Of a stretch of DNA of 64,000 nt, positions 50,779-59,832 are shown one piece after another; the stretch's first letter is position 1; the number at the start of each line of letters is the position of its first letter. The notes under the pieces were generated by a model. The model saw only the letters and a list, made by a program, of their open reading frames with translations. It searched no databases and was not told the origin of the DNA. The position numbers and the translations under genes were made by a program. Source of the DNA: a virus; IMG/VR virus record IMGVR_UViG_3300042879_002476, positions 1 through 64,000 of that record. One strand, given 5' to 3'.

Positions 50779-52437
50779 ATGTCACAAAATTCAATTCAAG
50801 CATTAATGAGTCAGAATACTGATTATCTCGTAATGCAAAATCAAACCAAACCGCTTATTAATAAGTGGAAAAAGTCTGGCCTCTTAGAAGGTTTAGATAC
50901 TAGTTATGATGTAGCAGGCATGGCCGTGCTATTAGAAAACCAAGCTAAGCGTCTTATTGCTGAGGCTACCACTACTGGTACTTCAACCAATTCTGAAGCT
51001 TGGTCTGGCGTAGCTCTTCCTTTAGTACGTCGTATTTTCGGTGAAATCGCTGCTAAAGATTTCGTTAGCGTTCAACCGATGAACCTCCCTTCAGGTCTTG
51101 TGTTCTTCCTTGATTTTAAATATTCAGGAACTGGTGCTCAGCCTGGATTTGCTGCTAATTCATCACTCTTTGGAGGTAGTGGTAATTTATTTGGTCGTAC
51201 CGACGTTAATGCCGTTACTGGTCAACCAACTAACGGTCTCTACGGTGCAGGTCGTTTTGGATTTACTAGCAATGAAACTTCTAGTTTAGTTAGATCCGTA
51301 CTCACCGGGTCTGTAAGTCAGGCTGATGTTAATTACGATTCTAGAACGTATACGTACACCGGCTCTTATAAGACATACATCGTTCCTACTTCATCTTTGA
51401 GTGGTATTGATTTAGAAGCTTTGCGTGCTATCGTTCCTCAGACATCCGGTGCTTTAGCTGTAAACGGATTTTTACCTGAATTTACTAAAATTACTGGTAG
51501 TAACATTATGTTAGTAGTGTCTGCTTCCGGTTACATTTCTGGATCTGGGTTGACTGACGGTTTAAAAATCAATTACTTAGTTACTCCGACTCAAGATTCC
51601 CGCGGTGATTTCGAAGATTTGAAACAGCCTTGGAACTCTGCCGGTACTAACAGTGGTGATATTAATACATCTCCGAATATTATTCCGCAAGTAGAATTGC
51701 AGATGAAGTCAGAAGCTATTATTGCTAAGACTAAAAAGTTAAAAGCACAATGGACTCCTGAAATGGCGCAAGACTTAAACGCGTATCACTCCATCGATGC
51801 TGAAGCTGAATTAACATCAATGCTTTCCGAGTATATTTCTATGGAAATTGATCTCGAAATACTTGATATGTTAATTATTAATGCTTTAACTACCGATAAA
51901 TGGTCTGCAATTAATAACCGTTATTGGACCGGCACCGCATGGGAAGGTACTGGAGCTTCTGGTGGTTTAGGATTTTATAACCAGCAAGGCACTTGGTTTG
52001 CTACTCTCGGCACTAAGATGCGTAAGATTAGCAACAAGATTCACCAATTAACTATGCGCGGTGGTGCTAATTTCGTAGTAGTATCTCCTGATGTTGCAAC
52101 TATCCTTGATTCTATTCCCGGATATGCTGCTTCTGATCGTGGTGAGAAGATGAAATTCGCAATGGGTGTACAGAAAGTAGGATCGATGGCTAGTCAGTAT
52201 GATGTATATGTTAACCCATACATGACTGAAAACCTTATCCTTTTAGGATTCCGTGGATCTCAGTTCCTTGAGACTGGTGCTGTATATGCTCCATATATTC
52301 CGTTGATGATGACACCACTTGTATATGATCCGAATACATATACTCCTAACCGTGGAGTTATGACTCGATATGCAAAGAAAATGTTGCGTCCGGAATTCTT
52401 TGGTCTTATTCAAGTTGAGGGTCTCGGTACTCTTTAA
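50779..52437 (+). CDS. 23: Major capsid protein, T4 gp23-like
   Basis: A 552-residue capsid protein (T4 gp23 is 521). Diagnostic parts are the N-terminal LINKWKKSGLLEGL, GVALPLVRRIFGEIAAKDFVSVQPM, LPSGLVFFLDFKY, KLKAQWTPEMAQDLNAYHSIDAEAELT and the C-terminal YDPNTYTPNRGVMTRYAKKMLRPEFFG. A gp21-type site IAE occurs at residues 60-62 in LIAEATTTG, close to T4's cleavage at residue 65, so the mature protein probably begins at A63. The gene uses more C-ending codons than its neighbours, as expected for the most highly expressed phage protein. A terminator follows directly. Confidence 0.96.
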   Translation: MSQNSIQALMSQNTDYLVMQNQTKPLINKWKKSGLLEGLDTSYDVAGMAVLLENQAKRLIAEATTTGTSTNSEAWSGVALPLVRRIFGEIAAKDFVSVQPMNLPSGLVFFLDFKYSGTGAQPGFAANSSLFGGSGNLFGRTDVNAVTGQPTNGLYGAGRFGFTSNETSSLVRSVLTGSVSQADVNYDSRTYTYTGSYKTYIVPTSSLSGIDLEALRAIVPQTSGALAVNGFLPEFTKITGSNIMLVVSASGYISGSGLTDGLKINYLVTPTQDSRGDFEDLKQPWNSAGTNSGDINTSPNIIPQVELQMKSEAIIAKTKKLKAQWTPEMAQDLNAYHSIDAEAELTSMLSEYISMEIDLEILDMLIINALTTDKWSAINNRYWTGTAWEGTGASGGLGFYNQQGTWFATLGTKMRKISNKIHQLTMRGGANFVVVSPDVATILDSIPGYAASDRGEKMKFAMGVQKVGSMASQYDVYVNPYMTENLILLGFRGSQFLETGAVYAPYIPLMMTPLVYDPNTYTPNRGVMTRYAKKMLRPEFFGLIQVEGLGTL

Positions 52438-52460
52438 AATTTTAATCTTTTTTCTTAAGA

Positions 52461-52490
52461 AAGCGGGTAGTAATACCCGCTTTTCTTTTT
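52461..52490 (+). terminator. Intrinsic terminator after the capsid gene
   Basis: Stem AAGCGGGTA with TACCCGCTT around GTAA, followed by TTCTTTTT. It ends the scaffold-capsid unit. Confidence 0.9.
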
Positions 52491-52627
52491 ATAGATACGT
52501 TTATTAATATAGACGTCGATCCTAATATTAGGTATGAAATATTTAAAATATGATAGAATTTGGGATTTGGGTAATATTAAATTTGAATTGTGTTTATAAA
52601 CTTTTAATTTTTTCTTTTTTTACTTCA

Positions 52628-52635
52628 TATTTATT
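52628..52635 (+). promoter_or_regulatory. Putative late promoter (variant)
   Basis: TATTTATT, 10 bases before the in-frame ATG at 52646. It supports this internal start over the far upstream ATG at 52550. Confidence 0.5.
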
Positions 52636-52645
52636 GATATATGGA

Positions 52646-52882
52646 ATGAAAATGATAATGATAGATAAATGCTTTGGTGGAAATTGTCCTCTTAAGCATT
52701 CGTGTAAAAGATATACGGATCCTAAGGTAAGTTCCGTACAAAATATTTTGTATCCCCCATATTTTATTAATACAGAATTTTCCTGCGACCGTTATTGGGG
52801 CGATCCTACTAATATTATTATTTTCAATTTAGAAATGTATTTTAATAATCAAGAAAAAATCAATACAAATAATGCATACTAA
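52646..52882 (+). CDS. Small cysteine-containing protein
   Basis: A 78-residue protein with C-x5-C-x5-C (CFGGNCPLKHSC) and a later FSCDRYW, giving four cysteines that could bind a metal. The open frame extends back to 52550, but this would add a hydrophobic stretch encoded by the promoter region, so I prefer the start at 52646 (52652 or 52658 are also possible). Function unknown. Confidence 0.6.
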   Translation: MKMIMIDKCFGGNCPLKHSCKRYTDPKVSSVQNILYPPYFINTEFSCDRYWGDPTNIIIFNLEMYFNNQEKINTNNAY

Positions 52883-52943
52883 AATCAAACAAATCATATC
52901 ATTGCTTCTTTGTTTATTGACCTGGGCCTTAGTAGTTTTATAA
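52872..52943 (+). CDS. Possible 23-residue membrane peptide
   Basis: MHTKIKQ followed by a hydrophobic segment (IISLLLCLLTWALVVL) and a stop. It overlaps the preceding gene and ends just before the next promoter-like octamer. Size and single-helix nature make it a tentative gene only. Confidence 0.3.
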   Translation: MHTKIKQIISLLLCLLTWALVVL

Positions 52944-52956
52944 TTTCTACTTAAGG

Positions 52957-52964
52957 TATTTATA
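52957..52964 (+). promoter_or_regulatory. Putative late promoter
   Basis: TATTTATA followed by ATAAAATTG, 11 bases before the ATG at 52976. Confidence 0.65.
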
Positions 52965-52975
52965 ATAAAATTGTT

Positions 52976-53662
52976 ATGGACAATAACGTAAACACGCAGA
53001 AGTTTCAAGATAAGAAGAAACCTAAAAATCCTATTAAGTTTAATATCGTATTAAATGAGGAACAGAAGGATGCCAAGAAACATATTTTAGATAATACTAT
53101 AACCATTTTAAAAGGAATGGCAGGAAGTGGTAAATCTATGGTGGCAGCACAGGTTGCATTAGATTTACTATTTAAAAAAGAAATAGAAAAAATAGTTATT
53201 ACTAGGCCTACCGTTACTTCTGGAGAAGACGTAGGATTTTTACCTGGAGGTATTGATGATAAACTAGCTCCTTTTACTGCACCTGTATATGATAACATGT
53301 ATAGGATTTATAACAAAGAAAAAATAGATAAATGTTTACAAGAAGGATTAATTGAAGTAATTCCTTTAGCATTTATGAGAGGTAGAAATTTATCTAATTG
53401 TTGCGTTATAGTGGATGAAGCACAAAATATCACACATAGGCAAATGGAATTGCTTTTGGGTAGATTGTGTAATGGTAGTAAAATGATAATTTGTGGTGAT
53501 ATTGCTCAAATTGATTTAAAAGATAAAAAAAGTTCTGGGTTTGACTTTATATGTAAACACTTAAAAGATGTACCTGGGTTTGAAGTATATACATTAAAAA
53601 CAAATCACAGACATCCCATAGTTGAAAATATAGTTACTATATACCAAGAATATAGAGATTAA
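52976..53662 (+). CDS. phoH: PhoH-like ATPase
   Basis: A 228-residue P-loop ATPase with Walker A GMAGSGKS near residue 47, ITRPTV-SGEDVGFLPGG, a Walker B CVIVDEAQN, and CGDIAQIDL then LKTNHRHPIV. This matches PhoH/PhoL proteins, helicase-like ATPases common in marine phages and often used as a phage marker gene. Function in phages is unclear; RNA metabolism is the likeliest. It has its own promoter-like octamer. Confidence 0.92.
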   Translation: MDNNVNTQKFQDKKKPKNPIKFNIVLNEEQKDAKKHILDNTITILKGMAGSGKSMVAAQVALDLLFKKEIEKIVITRPTVTSGEDVGFLPGGIDDKLAPFTAPVYDNMYRIYNKEKIDKCLQEGLIEVIPLAFMRGRNLSNCCVIVDEAQNITHRQMELLLGRLCNGSKMIICGDIAQIDLKDKKSSGFDFICKHLKDVPGFEVYTLKTNHRHPIVENIVTIYQEYRD

Positions 53663-53714
53663 TTAATTCTTGAGCTTGTATGAATCTAGAATTGTAGTAA
53701 TTAATCTTTTAACA

Positions 53715-53722
53715 TATTTATA
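53715..53722 (+). promoter_or_regulatory. Putative late promoter
   Basis: TATTTATA followed by TAAAAATA, 23 bases before the ATG at 53746. Confidence 0.55.
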
Positions 53723-53745
53723 TAAAAATACCGTAGATTAAACCA

Positions 53746-54063
53746 ATGCTAGAAATAACCATTTGTGACGAAGCTGCTATTATTTTGTTAGAAGACATAA
53801 AAGCAGGAAAATATATGTTGGAAGAGGCGGAATATAGAGGTAGAAAAGTACCTTTGGGAAAGCCTATGCGTGGTGATACAAAAAAATTCAAAGTGTATGT
53901 TAAGAACCCAAAGGGAAATGTAGTTAAAGTTAACTTTGGTGATCCTAATATGAGGATTAAAAAATCAAATCCAGCAAGGCGTAGATCTTTTAGAGCCAGG
54001 CATAGATGCCATTCACCAGGGCCTCGTTGGAAAGCAAGATATTGGAGTTGTAGAAAATGGTAA
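53746..54063 (+). CDS. Conserved basic phage protein (RARH...YWSC)
   Basis: A 105-residue protein. GRKVPLGKPMRGDTKKFKVYVKN leads to FGDPNMRIKKSNPARRRSFRARH and a C-terminus GPRWKARYWSCRKW. This highly conserved signature is common in T4-like phages of marine bacteria; the family is uncharacterised. Late promoter and position near head genes suggest a virion or assembly protein. It overlaps the next gene by 7 bases. Confidence 0.8.
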   Translation: MLEITICDEAAIILLEDIKAGKYMLEEAEYRGRKVPLGKPMRGDTKKFKVYVKNPKGNVVKVNFGDPNMRIKKSNPARRRSFRARHRCHSPGPRWKARYWSCRKW

Positions 54064-54884
54064 ATTCGCAAATTGAAAATATTTTAAATGAAATTTTAGA
54101 TGAAGACCTTAGAAAGTGGCTTAAACAACGATGGGTTGACATATCTAGAAAAAAGAAAGGTGGGGGGCATCCTCCTTGTGGATCTTCAGCAGGAAGTAAA
54201 TCTAGAAAAGGAGGTAAGCGTGCCTACCCAAAATGCGTACCAGCTTCAAAAGCATCTTCAATGAGTAAAAAAGAAAAAGCTTCTGCGGTTAGAAGGAAAA
54301 GATCTAAATATAAAGGATCCGGAACTCCACCTAAAAAGGCTATACACGTTAAAACTAAAACCAACGAAGGAAAAAAAGATGCTTGTTATAATAAAGTAAA
54401 ATCTAGATATAAAGTATGGCCTTCTGCATATGGCTCTTTAGCTTTGAGTAAATGTAGAAAAGTCGGTGCCGCCAATTGGGGCAATAAATCAAATGAAACT
54501 AAAAATGACCTAGACATGGAAAAGGAAAAATTAAAAGAACTCATTAAAATGATGGTTATACAAGAAATGGGATATCCTGAACTTGATTATGAACCGGAAG
54601 AAGAAATGGATTATGATGATTCCGCAGATTGGGATTATGATGATTATTTTCCAGAAGAAGATGATGATTGCGGATGCGATCATGATGAAGAAGATGAAGA
54701 AAATGAAGATGATCATGAAGGCTCTATGGCAAAATCAGATTTAGATTCTATTGCTGCAATGGCAGCTGAAATTAATAGTATGGTAGGTGTAGATGATGAA
54801 TTAGAAGGTTGGGTACAGGCTAAAATTACTTTAGCAGCTGATTATATTGAAGCTGTACATAGATATTTAAAACACGAATATTAA
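54057..54884 (+). CDS. Composite conserved phage protein (three modules)
   Basis: A 275-residue protein that seems to join three small modules usually found separately in marine T4-like phages. Residues about 18-95 are basic (KGGGHPPCGSSAG, RAYPKCVPASKAS: DUF5872-like); about 100-140 contain KKDACYNKVKSRYKVWPSAYGS and KCRKVGAANWG; the end has ELEGWVQAKITLAADYIEAVHRYL. A very acidic stretch with DDDCGCDHDEE separates the second and third, and an internal MEKEKLKELIKMM recalls the small-protein leaders. Function unknown; both charged segments suggest interaction with DNA or head proteins. Confidence 0.75.
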   Translation: MVNSQIENILNEILDEDLRKWLKQRWVDISRKKKGGGHPPCGSSAGSKSRKGGKRAYPKCVPASKASSMSKKEKASAVRRKRSKYKGSGTPPKKAIHVKTKTNEGKKDACYNKVKSRYKVWPSAYGSLALSKCRKVGAANWGNKSNETKNDLDMEKEKLKELIKMMVIQEMGYPELDYEPEEEMDYDDSADWDYDDYFPEEDDDCGCDHDEEDEENEDDHEGSMAKSDLDSIAAMAAEINSMVGVDDELEGWVQAKITLAADYIEAVHRYLKHEY

Positions 54885-54893
54885 AAATACATT

Positions 54894-55559
54894 ATGGCAC
54901 ATTTAATAGCTAACGTGCCTTCGGTTTTATGTTATATTCGAAAAGAGTTTTTATATAATTTTGAAAAGGATACTAACGGCAAGCTCAAAGGACTTGGAGA
55001 ATTTGAAGAATGTTATTGGGTTTCTATAAAATCTATAAAAAGTAGAGCTCTATATTTCGAATCATTTATAACTAAATACGGGGCAGTATACGATAAATTA
55101 CCTTTATCTGCGTATGTTTGGAAAACGGACATAAAAGAATCGGAACAGCTTCCTTTAGATTATTTACAAATTTGGGATTGCTTCTCATATAACATTACTA
55201 TTTTAGAAAAAGATTTTTTAAAAAATATGACCTGTAAAGTATTGATGAAAGATAAAAAACATCAATCAGGTACTTATATGTTTACTATTGATTCATATCA
55301 TGAAGATCCTAATATAGTCAATACTACTTTATCTGAAACTCCTAATGAACATAAATCGTTTAATATAATTAAATTGGATAATGGGCAATTTGCCGCACAG
55401 CCTAACAATAGAATAATTTATCATAATGCAAGTTTTACTCCGCATCAAACGGAAATGCCTTATTTTAAATTGAGCACTAAAGTATGGACTTGCGAAAATT
55501 CCGATAAATGGACCGCAGCAGACGATTCTAATTATTTTTATCAGTTCACTCAGAAGTAA
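54894..55559 (+). CDS. Hypothetical protein
   Basis: A 221-residue protein with many Trp, Tyr and Phe residues (FEECYWVSIKSIKSRALYFESFI, LQIWDCFSYNITILEKDFL), probably a compact beta protein. No catalytic motif is obvious. It lies between the conserved small proteins and the fibre genes. I recognise no family with certainty. Confidence 0.65.
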   Translation: MAHLIANVPSVLCYIRKEFLYNFEKDTNGKLKGLGEFEECYWVSIKSIKSRALYFESFITKYGAVYDKLPLSAYVWKTDIKESEQLPLDYLQIWDCFSYNITILEKDFLKNMTCKVLMKDKKHQSGTYMFTIDSYHEDPNIVNTTLSETPNEHKSFNIIKLDNGQFAAQPNNRIIYHNASFTPHQTEMPYFKLSTKVWTCENSDKWTAADDSNYFYQFTQK

Positions 55560-55584
55560 TCTTTTTTAGTATTTTTATTTTAGA

Positions 55585-55592
55585 TATTTATA
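55585..55592 (+). promoter_or_regulatory. Putative late promoter
   Basis: TATTTATA followed by ATAAAAGT, 16 bases before a GTG start at 55609. Confidence 0.6.
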
Positions 55593-55608
55593 ATAAAAGT
55601 ACTGCACC

Positions 55609-58600
55609 GTGGCAATAAATAATTTAGCTGGTAGATATTTACAAGATTCTTATAAATTTGTAACACAAAACTCGCAATCAGCTGTAAGTCCCGATATTTG
55701 GGATCTTGCGGATGGTGAAGCAGTACCTATTACATGGATTAATGCAACGGCTTCTTGGGCAGCGACTGCTACATTTGCTTTAAATGCCGGTGGCACCCCC
55801 GGCCCTCCTAGTTGGTCTATACAATTTAATTCTGCAAGTACATTTGCAGGCAGCAACAATTTTATTTATTCTGGTAGTGCTCTTTATTACACAGGTTCTT
55901 TTTACGTAAGCGGGGCTATTTCAGCATCCTTTGGACCTAATACAGTCGGGTTTTTTGGCACGGCATCTTGGGCAGTAAGTTCAAGCCAAGCAATTAGTGC
56001 ATCGTATAGTGTATCTGCATCGTTTGCTACGAGTGCAAGTTATAGCTTGTCTGCCTCGTTTGCTACTACAGCAAGCTATGTTACAACATTAAGAGCCGCA
56101 GATCCAAATAAATCAATTCAATTTAATAGTAATGGATTGTTAAGTGGTTCAAGTAATTTTACTTTTGATAGTTCTAGTAATAAACTAGTATTAAGTGGTT
56201 CATCTGATATAGTAATATCTGGATCTGATGCTGGGTTGCAAATATTCGGCGTTGGAGGATTACGGTCAATATTAACTGGTGTTCCTTTTTTACCTAGTAA
56301 TATTGGTTCAGCTTGGAGACAAACGCAAAATGTTTTTGTACCATCAGGAAGTTATGGACAAATATGGTCTTTAATTACTGCGCAAGGTTCCTTACCTGCT
56401 ATCTTTATATACAATATTACAAGTAGTAATGGTGATTTACAATTTAAAGGTAGTATAGGAGGATCACCAGGCAATGGCGGTAAATATAAAGGTTATGGTA
56501 TATATGCCTCTAACTTAGATAAATTATTAGTCGGTAGTGCTTCTCCATCCGATTTAATATATGCTTTCTCAGCGTCAGTTATAAATAATGAACCAAATGG
56601 GTTTACAGCATCATTAGGAAGTGCTCAAGAATTAGCATTAATATCATATTCTAGTTCTATGAGACTTAATGGTGGAACAGGTGAAGGGATACAACCCGAT
56701 TCATTTGGCTACGCTTGGTATCCTAATCCAATTACATATGCTCCTAGCGCATCAATAAATTATTATACTATTTGTGGCCCAGTTACTAGTTCAAATGGCC
56801 GTACGCTATCACCACACACGGGTATTAATTCTCCTTTAAGTGCATCAATATATGCATTATCTGCTAGTAATCAGCCTATATCAGGTGCAGCTAATTTATA
56901 TCCGGTAGGATTTTTAATGAGTACATTTGATAGTAATACCCCATCAAACGAACTTTTTGTTGATCTAACCCCAGCATTAACTTCTTCTTTTAACGTACCA
57001 TTAAGTAAAATATTCAACGGATCATTTGTCGGAAATACATTAAACGCAACGTATGCTGAAACTATATGTGGAGCATATAACCCAGATCTAAATACAATAT
57101 ACATTGCAACTAGATTTGCTTCGAATGAAATAGGAATTGTTGAATTAAATAATAATGTTACTCCCCCAACAATTGTTAGTGTAGTAACTAGTAGCGGAAT
57201 ATATTCAAATTTTGAATCGCAATTAGTTTATAATTCATTAAATAAAGATTTAATAATACTAAACACGTTCGGGCCTCCCAGTAACCCCACAACTACGTAT
57301 AAAATTATAGATGCCTCTACCACATCTTTAACTACAACAAATTTTACAACACCAAAAGCTACAATTTCAGTATTAGGTTATAATAGTATTAGTTCTAGAA
57401 CATTACCAATATCAAATAGTTTTTATGGAGTTAGTACAGTTAGAGGAGGGTCGGCACCGTTAATCACGCCCGCTAGTAGTAGTATTTATTATGCTTATAA
57501 AATAGAATCAGGATCCGGAGGGTATGTAACCTCATCACAACAGATAGCAGTTTCATATGAAGATCCTCAACAAGGTTCATATTGGTTATTTGAACCAACG
57601 TATGCAAGTGGATCAAATATAAATAAAATAATAGCCGCAGATAGAAGTAATATCGGTCCTATAGGAAACTCAAGTACATATCCAGAAAACCTTACAACAA
57701 CCTTTGCTCGAGCAGGATATGTTTATGCTATTGATACAGCTAGTTTAACAACTAGTAGTTTTTATACACCATATACTTTAATAGATGCTAATGGTCCAAA
57801 TAACTTAGTAGAGTTTAGATCAAAGACCGGATCATTATTATCATATGTAGATCCCGACGGTAAATTTATAGGTACTGCAAGTTTAGCGAATAGCTATTTA
57901 ACTTCTAGTTTATCAATTTACAGCGGAAGTGCTACTCCAATTTTAATGACCCCATCAGCTTCATCCATTTGGTTTAAAGGATCGGCAGTTACAGCTTCTA
58001 TAGTTGGTACGGCGGTTACTATATCAATTGATGGTGGCGGAGGATCCAGTGGGCCAGAATCCGACCCAATATTCGTAGCAAAATCAGCTTCATTAGCAAC
58101 AACAGGTTCCAATACTTTTATTGGAAATCAAACTATAACCGGATGGGTAAGTGCATCAGCAGGATTTACCGGTTCATTATTTGGTACTGCAAGTCGAGCA
58201 ATTAGTGCATTAACTGCAAGTTTTGTAGCTGTATCAACTACTAACACAAATGAAACGCATTATTTACATTTTGGTAATTTAGCATCTGGCGTGGATAATG
58301 TTGAGGTAGATACAAATTTAACATACAATCCGGGTACAAATAGGTTAGCCTTAGGACCCGGATCAACGCAAAGTTTCGCTGATACATCCAGGTTTGACAT
58401 GGATTCAAGCTGCACTATGACATTGGGTAAAAGTAATGTTTTGCGGGTAGGTGATACCGCCGATGTAAATCGCGGACAAGTCTTTATATCTGGTAGTACC
58501 AATTTATACAGAAGCGGATCAACTATATTATCCGTATCCGGGTCGTTCGGATCTATAATGGAAGTAACGGACGCACTTAAACAAAATATATTTCAAGTTG

Positions 58601-59232
58601 ATAGTGGCAGTAATACTTTATTGGCTGTAACTACTGCAGCTCCAGGAGGCGTCTCTTTATCCGGAAGCATAAAACTTTTTGGATTAACTAATCCAACAAA
58701 AACTAACGTATTAACATATGATACCTCCACAGGCGAAGTTTTTTATACTGCATCATCAGCAGTAGGCGGTGGAGGTAGTGCAACTCCAGGAGGTGCTAAC
58801 ACTACAATTCAATTTAATGATAGCAGCGTATTTAGCGGGTCGGCGAACTATACATTTACAAAAGCATCTAATTTAGTTCAGTTAACTGGCTCGTTTGTTG
58901 TTTCCGGCTCAACACCAATGCAGGTTATCGGAACCTCGGTGGTTACTGGATCGCTTGGGGTTACAGGATCCATACTACTTAATGGATCGCCTATATCACA
59001 ACCTAAAGCAGGGTCTGGATCAGCAGCTTCGTTTAGCGGAACGCCTTTAACGTCTTCTATATCATTCGGAACTGCTTTTAGTAACAATAATTATGCAGTA
59101 ACAGTTACAGGTGAAGATGCTCGAAGCTGGACGCTGCAGTCTAAAACGTCAGCTAGTTTCACTATTAATTCTAATTCATCAGTAGCATTAACAGGTCCGG
59201 TTTATTGGATTGCTACGCCTTTTAATTCGTAA
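55609..59232 (+). CDS. Tail fibre protein with Ala/Ser repeats
   Basis: A 1207-residue fibre protein with a GTG start. Near residues 120-160 it has short repeats of the form SAS(Y/F)(S/A)xSASFAT, and similar FGTAS and GSLFGTASRAISALTASF segments occur later; such repeats form extended trimeric shafts in many phage fibres of Bacteroidetes. Long Ser/Thr/Gly-rich beta regions follow. The last 75 residues (GTAFSNNNYAVTVTGEDARSW...SFTINSN...VYWIATPF) look like a receptor-binding tip. Codon choice (more ACA, TCA and CCA) differs from the upstream tail genes, which may indicate later acquisition. Confidence 0.78.
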   Translation: MAINNLAGRYLQDSYKFVTQNSQSAVSPDIWDLADGEAVPITWINATASWAATATFALNAGGTPGPPSWSIQFNSASTFAGSNNFIYSGSALYYTGSFYVSGAISASFGPNTVGFFGTASWAVSSSQAISASYSVSASFATSASYSLSASFATTASYVTTLRAADPNKSIQFNSNGLLSGSSNFTFDSSSNKLVLSGSSDIVISGSDAGLQIFGVGGLRSILTGVPFLPSNIGSAWRQTQNVFVPSGSYGQIWSLITAQGSLPAIFIYNITSSNGDLQFKGSIGGSPGNGGKYKGYGIYASNLDKLLVGSASPSDLIYAFSASVINNEPNGFTASLGSAQELALISYSSSMRLNGGTGEGIQPDSFGYAWYPNPITYAPSASINYYTICGPVTSSNGRTLSPHTGINSPLSASIYALSASNQPISGAANLYPVGFLMSTFDSNTPSNELFVDLTPALTSSFNVPLSKIFNGSFVGNTLNATYAETICGAYNPDLNTIYIATRFASNEIGIVELNNNVTPPTIVSVVTSSGIYSNFESQLVYNSLNKDLIILNTFGPPSNPTTTYKIIDASTTSLTTTNFTTPKATISVLGYNSISSRTLPISNSFYGVSTVRGGSAPLITPASSSIYYAYKIESGSGGYVTSSQQIAVSYEDPQQGSYWLFEPTYASGSNINKIIAADRSNIGPIGNSSTYPENLTTTFARAGYVYAIDTASLTTSSFYTPYTLIDANGPNNLVEFRSKTGSLLSYVDPDGKFIGTASLANSYLTSSLSIYSGSATPILMTPSASSIWFKGSAVTASIVGTAVTISIDGGGGSSGPESDPIFVAKSASLATTGSNTFIGNQTITGWVSASAGFTGSLFGTASRAISALTASFVAVSTTNTNETHYLHFGNLASGVDNVEVDTNLTYNPGTNRLALGPGSTQSFADTSRFDMDSSCTMTLGKSNVLRVGDTADVNRGQVFISGSTNLYRSGSTILSVSGSFGSIMEVTDALKQNIFQVDSGSNTLLAVTTAAPGGVSLSGSIKLFGLTNPTKTNVLTYDTSTGEVFYTASSAVGGGGSATPGGANTTIQFNDSSVFSGSANYTFTKASNLVQLTGSFVVSGSTPMQVIGTSVVTGSLGVTGSILLNGSPISQPKAGSGSAASFSGTPLTSSISFGTAFSNNNYAVTVTGEDARSWTLQSKTSASFTINSNSSVALTGPVYWIATPFNS

Positions 59233-59238
59233 TTCATT

Positions 59239-59706
59239 ATGGCAGTAATAATCACAGGTTATGTAGATGCGATAAGATTGGAATCACCATCCGTTATTAT
59301 TAAAAATAATGGATTTACAAGAATTGCACTACCGACCGTTGTTGACTATAGGATTAACGTTTATGGTAGATATTATAGCGTACAGCCTCCGGCGTTGCGA
59401 TTCATCGATGTTAGTTTAGATAATATAACTTACACTACTTCAGCCAAAATAAATGTCAGGGAACTCGACGATCCTACATATGATCTATTGTTTACATTCA
59501 CGGGCCCGTATACAGATATTTGGGTAAGACCTACCGATAATACGTTTGACGTAATGTTAGGGGATACGAAATCGCAAACTCCTGATACCGATCCATATAA
59601 CGACTATCCATACAACTACAGTACCCCATATCAATATTCTATACATAATGGAGTTCCTATTAGTGGTAATGTTGATTTATATTTCCAGATATCCAGTGCC
59701 CCATAA
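59239..59706 (+). CDS. Hypothetical protein between fibre genes
   Basis: A 155-residue beta-rich protein (YVDAIRLESPSVIIKNNGFTRIALP..., RFIDVSLDNITYTTSAKI). It starts 6 bases after the fibre stop and may be a fibre chaperone, connector or small virion protein. I recognise no family. Confidence 0.6.
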   Translation: MAVIITGYVDAIRLESPSVIIKNNGFTRIALPTVVDYRINVYGRYYSVQPPALRFIDVSLDNITYTTSAKINVRELDDPTYDLLFTFTGPYTDIWVRPTDNTFDVMLGDTKSQTPDTDPYNDYPYNYSTPYQYSIHNGVPISGNVDLYFQISSAP

Positions 59707-59722
59707 AAACACAAAAACATAA

Positions 59723-59730
59723 TATTTATA
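59723..59730 (+). promoter_or_regulatory. Putative late promoter, leaderless spacing
   Basis: TATTTATA followed by AAAAGAA; 7 bases before a short frame starting at 59738. Confidence 0.5.
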
Positions 59731-59737
59731 AAAAGAA

Positions 59738-59818
59738 ATGGAAATAACAATTGGTAATGTAACATTAAATGGTAGTATTGTATTAGATACATTCACAATC
59801 ACATACGATAATACTTAA
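59738..59818 (+). CDS. Possible 26-residue peptide
   Basis: MEITIGNVTLNGSIVLDTF and seven more residues. It is placed right behind a promoter-like octamer and before the next fibre gene. It may be a real small protein or a remnant of a fibre segment. Confidence 0.35.
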   Translation: MEITIGNVTLNGSIVLDTFTITYDNT

Positions 59819-59832
59819 TAAAAATAATTAAT

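Noticed and set aside
52550-52645. N-terminal extension of the small cysteine protein from ATG 52550
   Set aside because: The extension would be a hydrophobic stretch encoded by the promoter region; a promoter-like octamer at 52628 favours the internal start.
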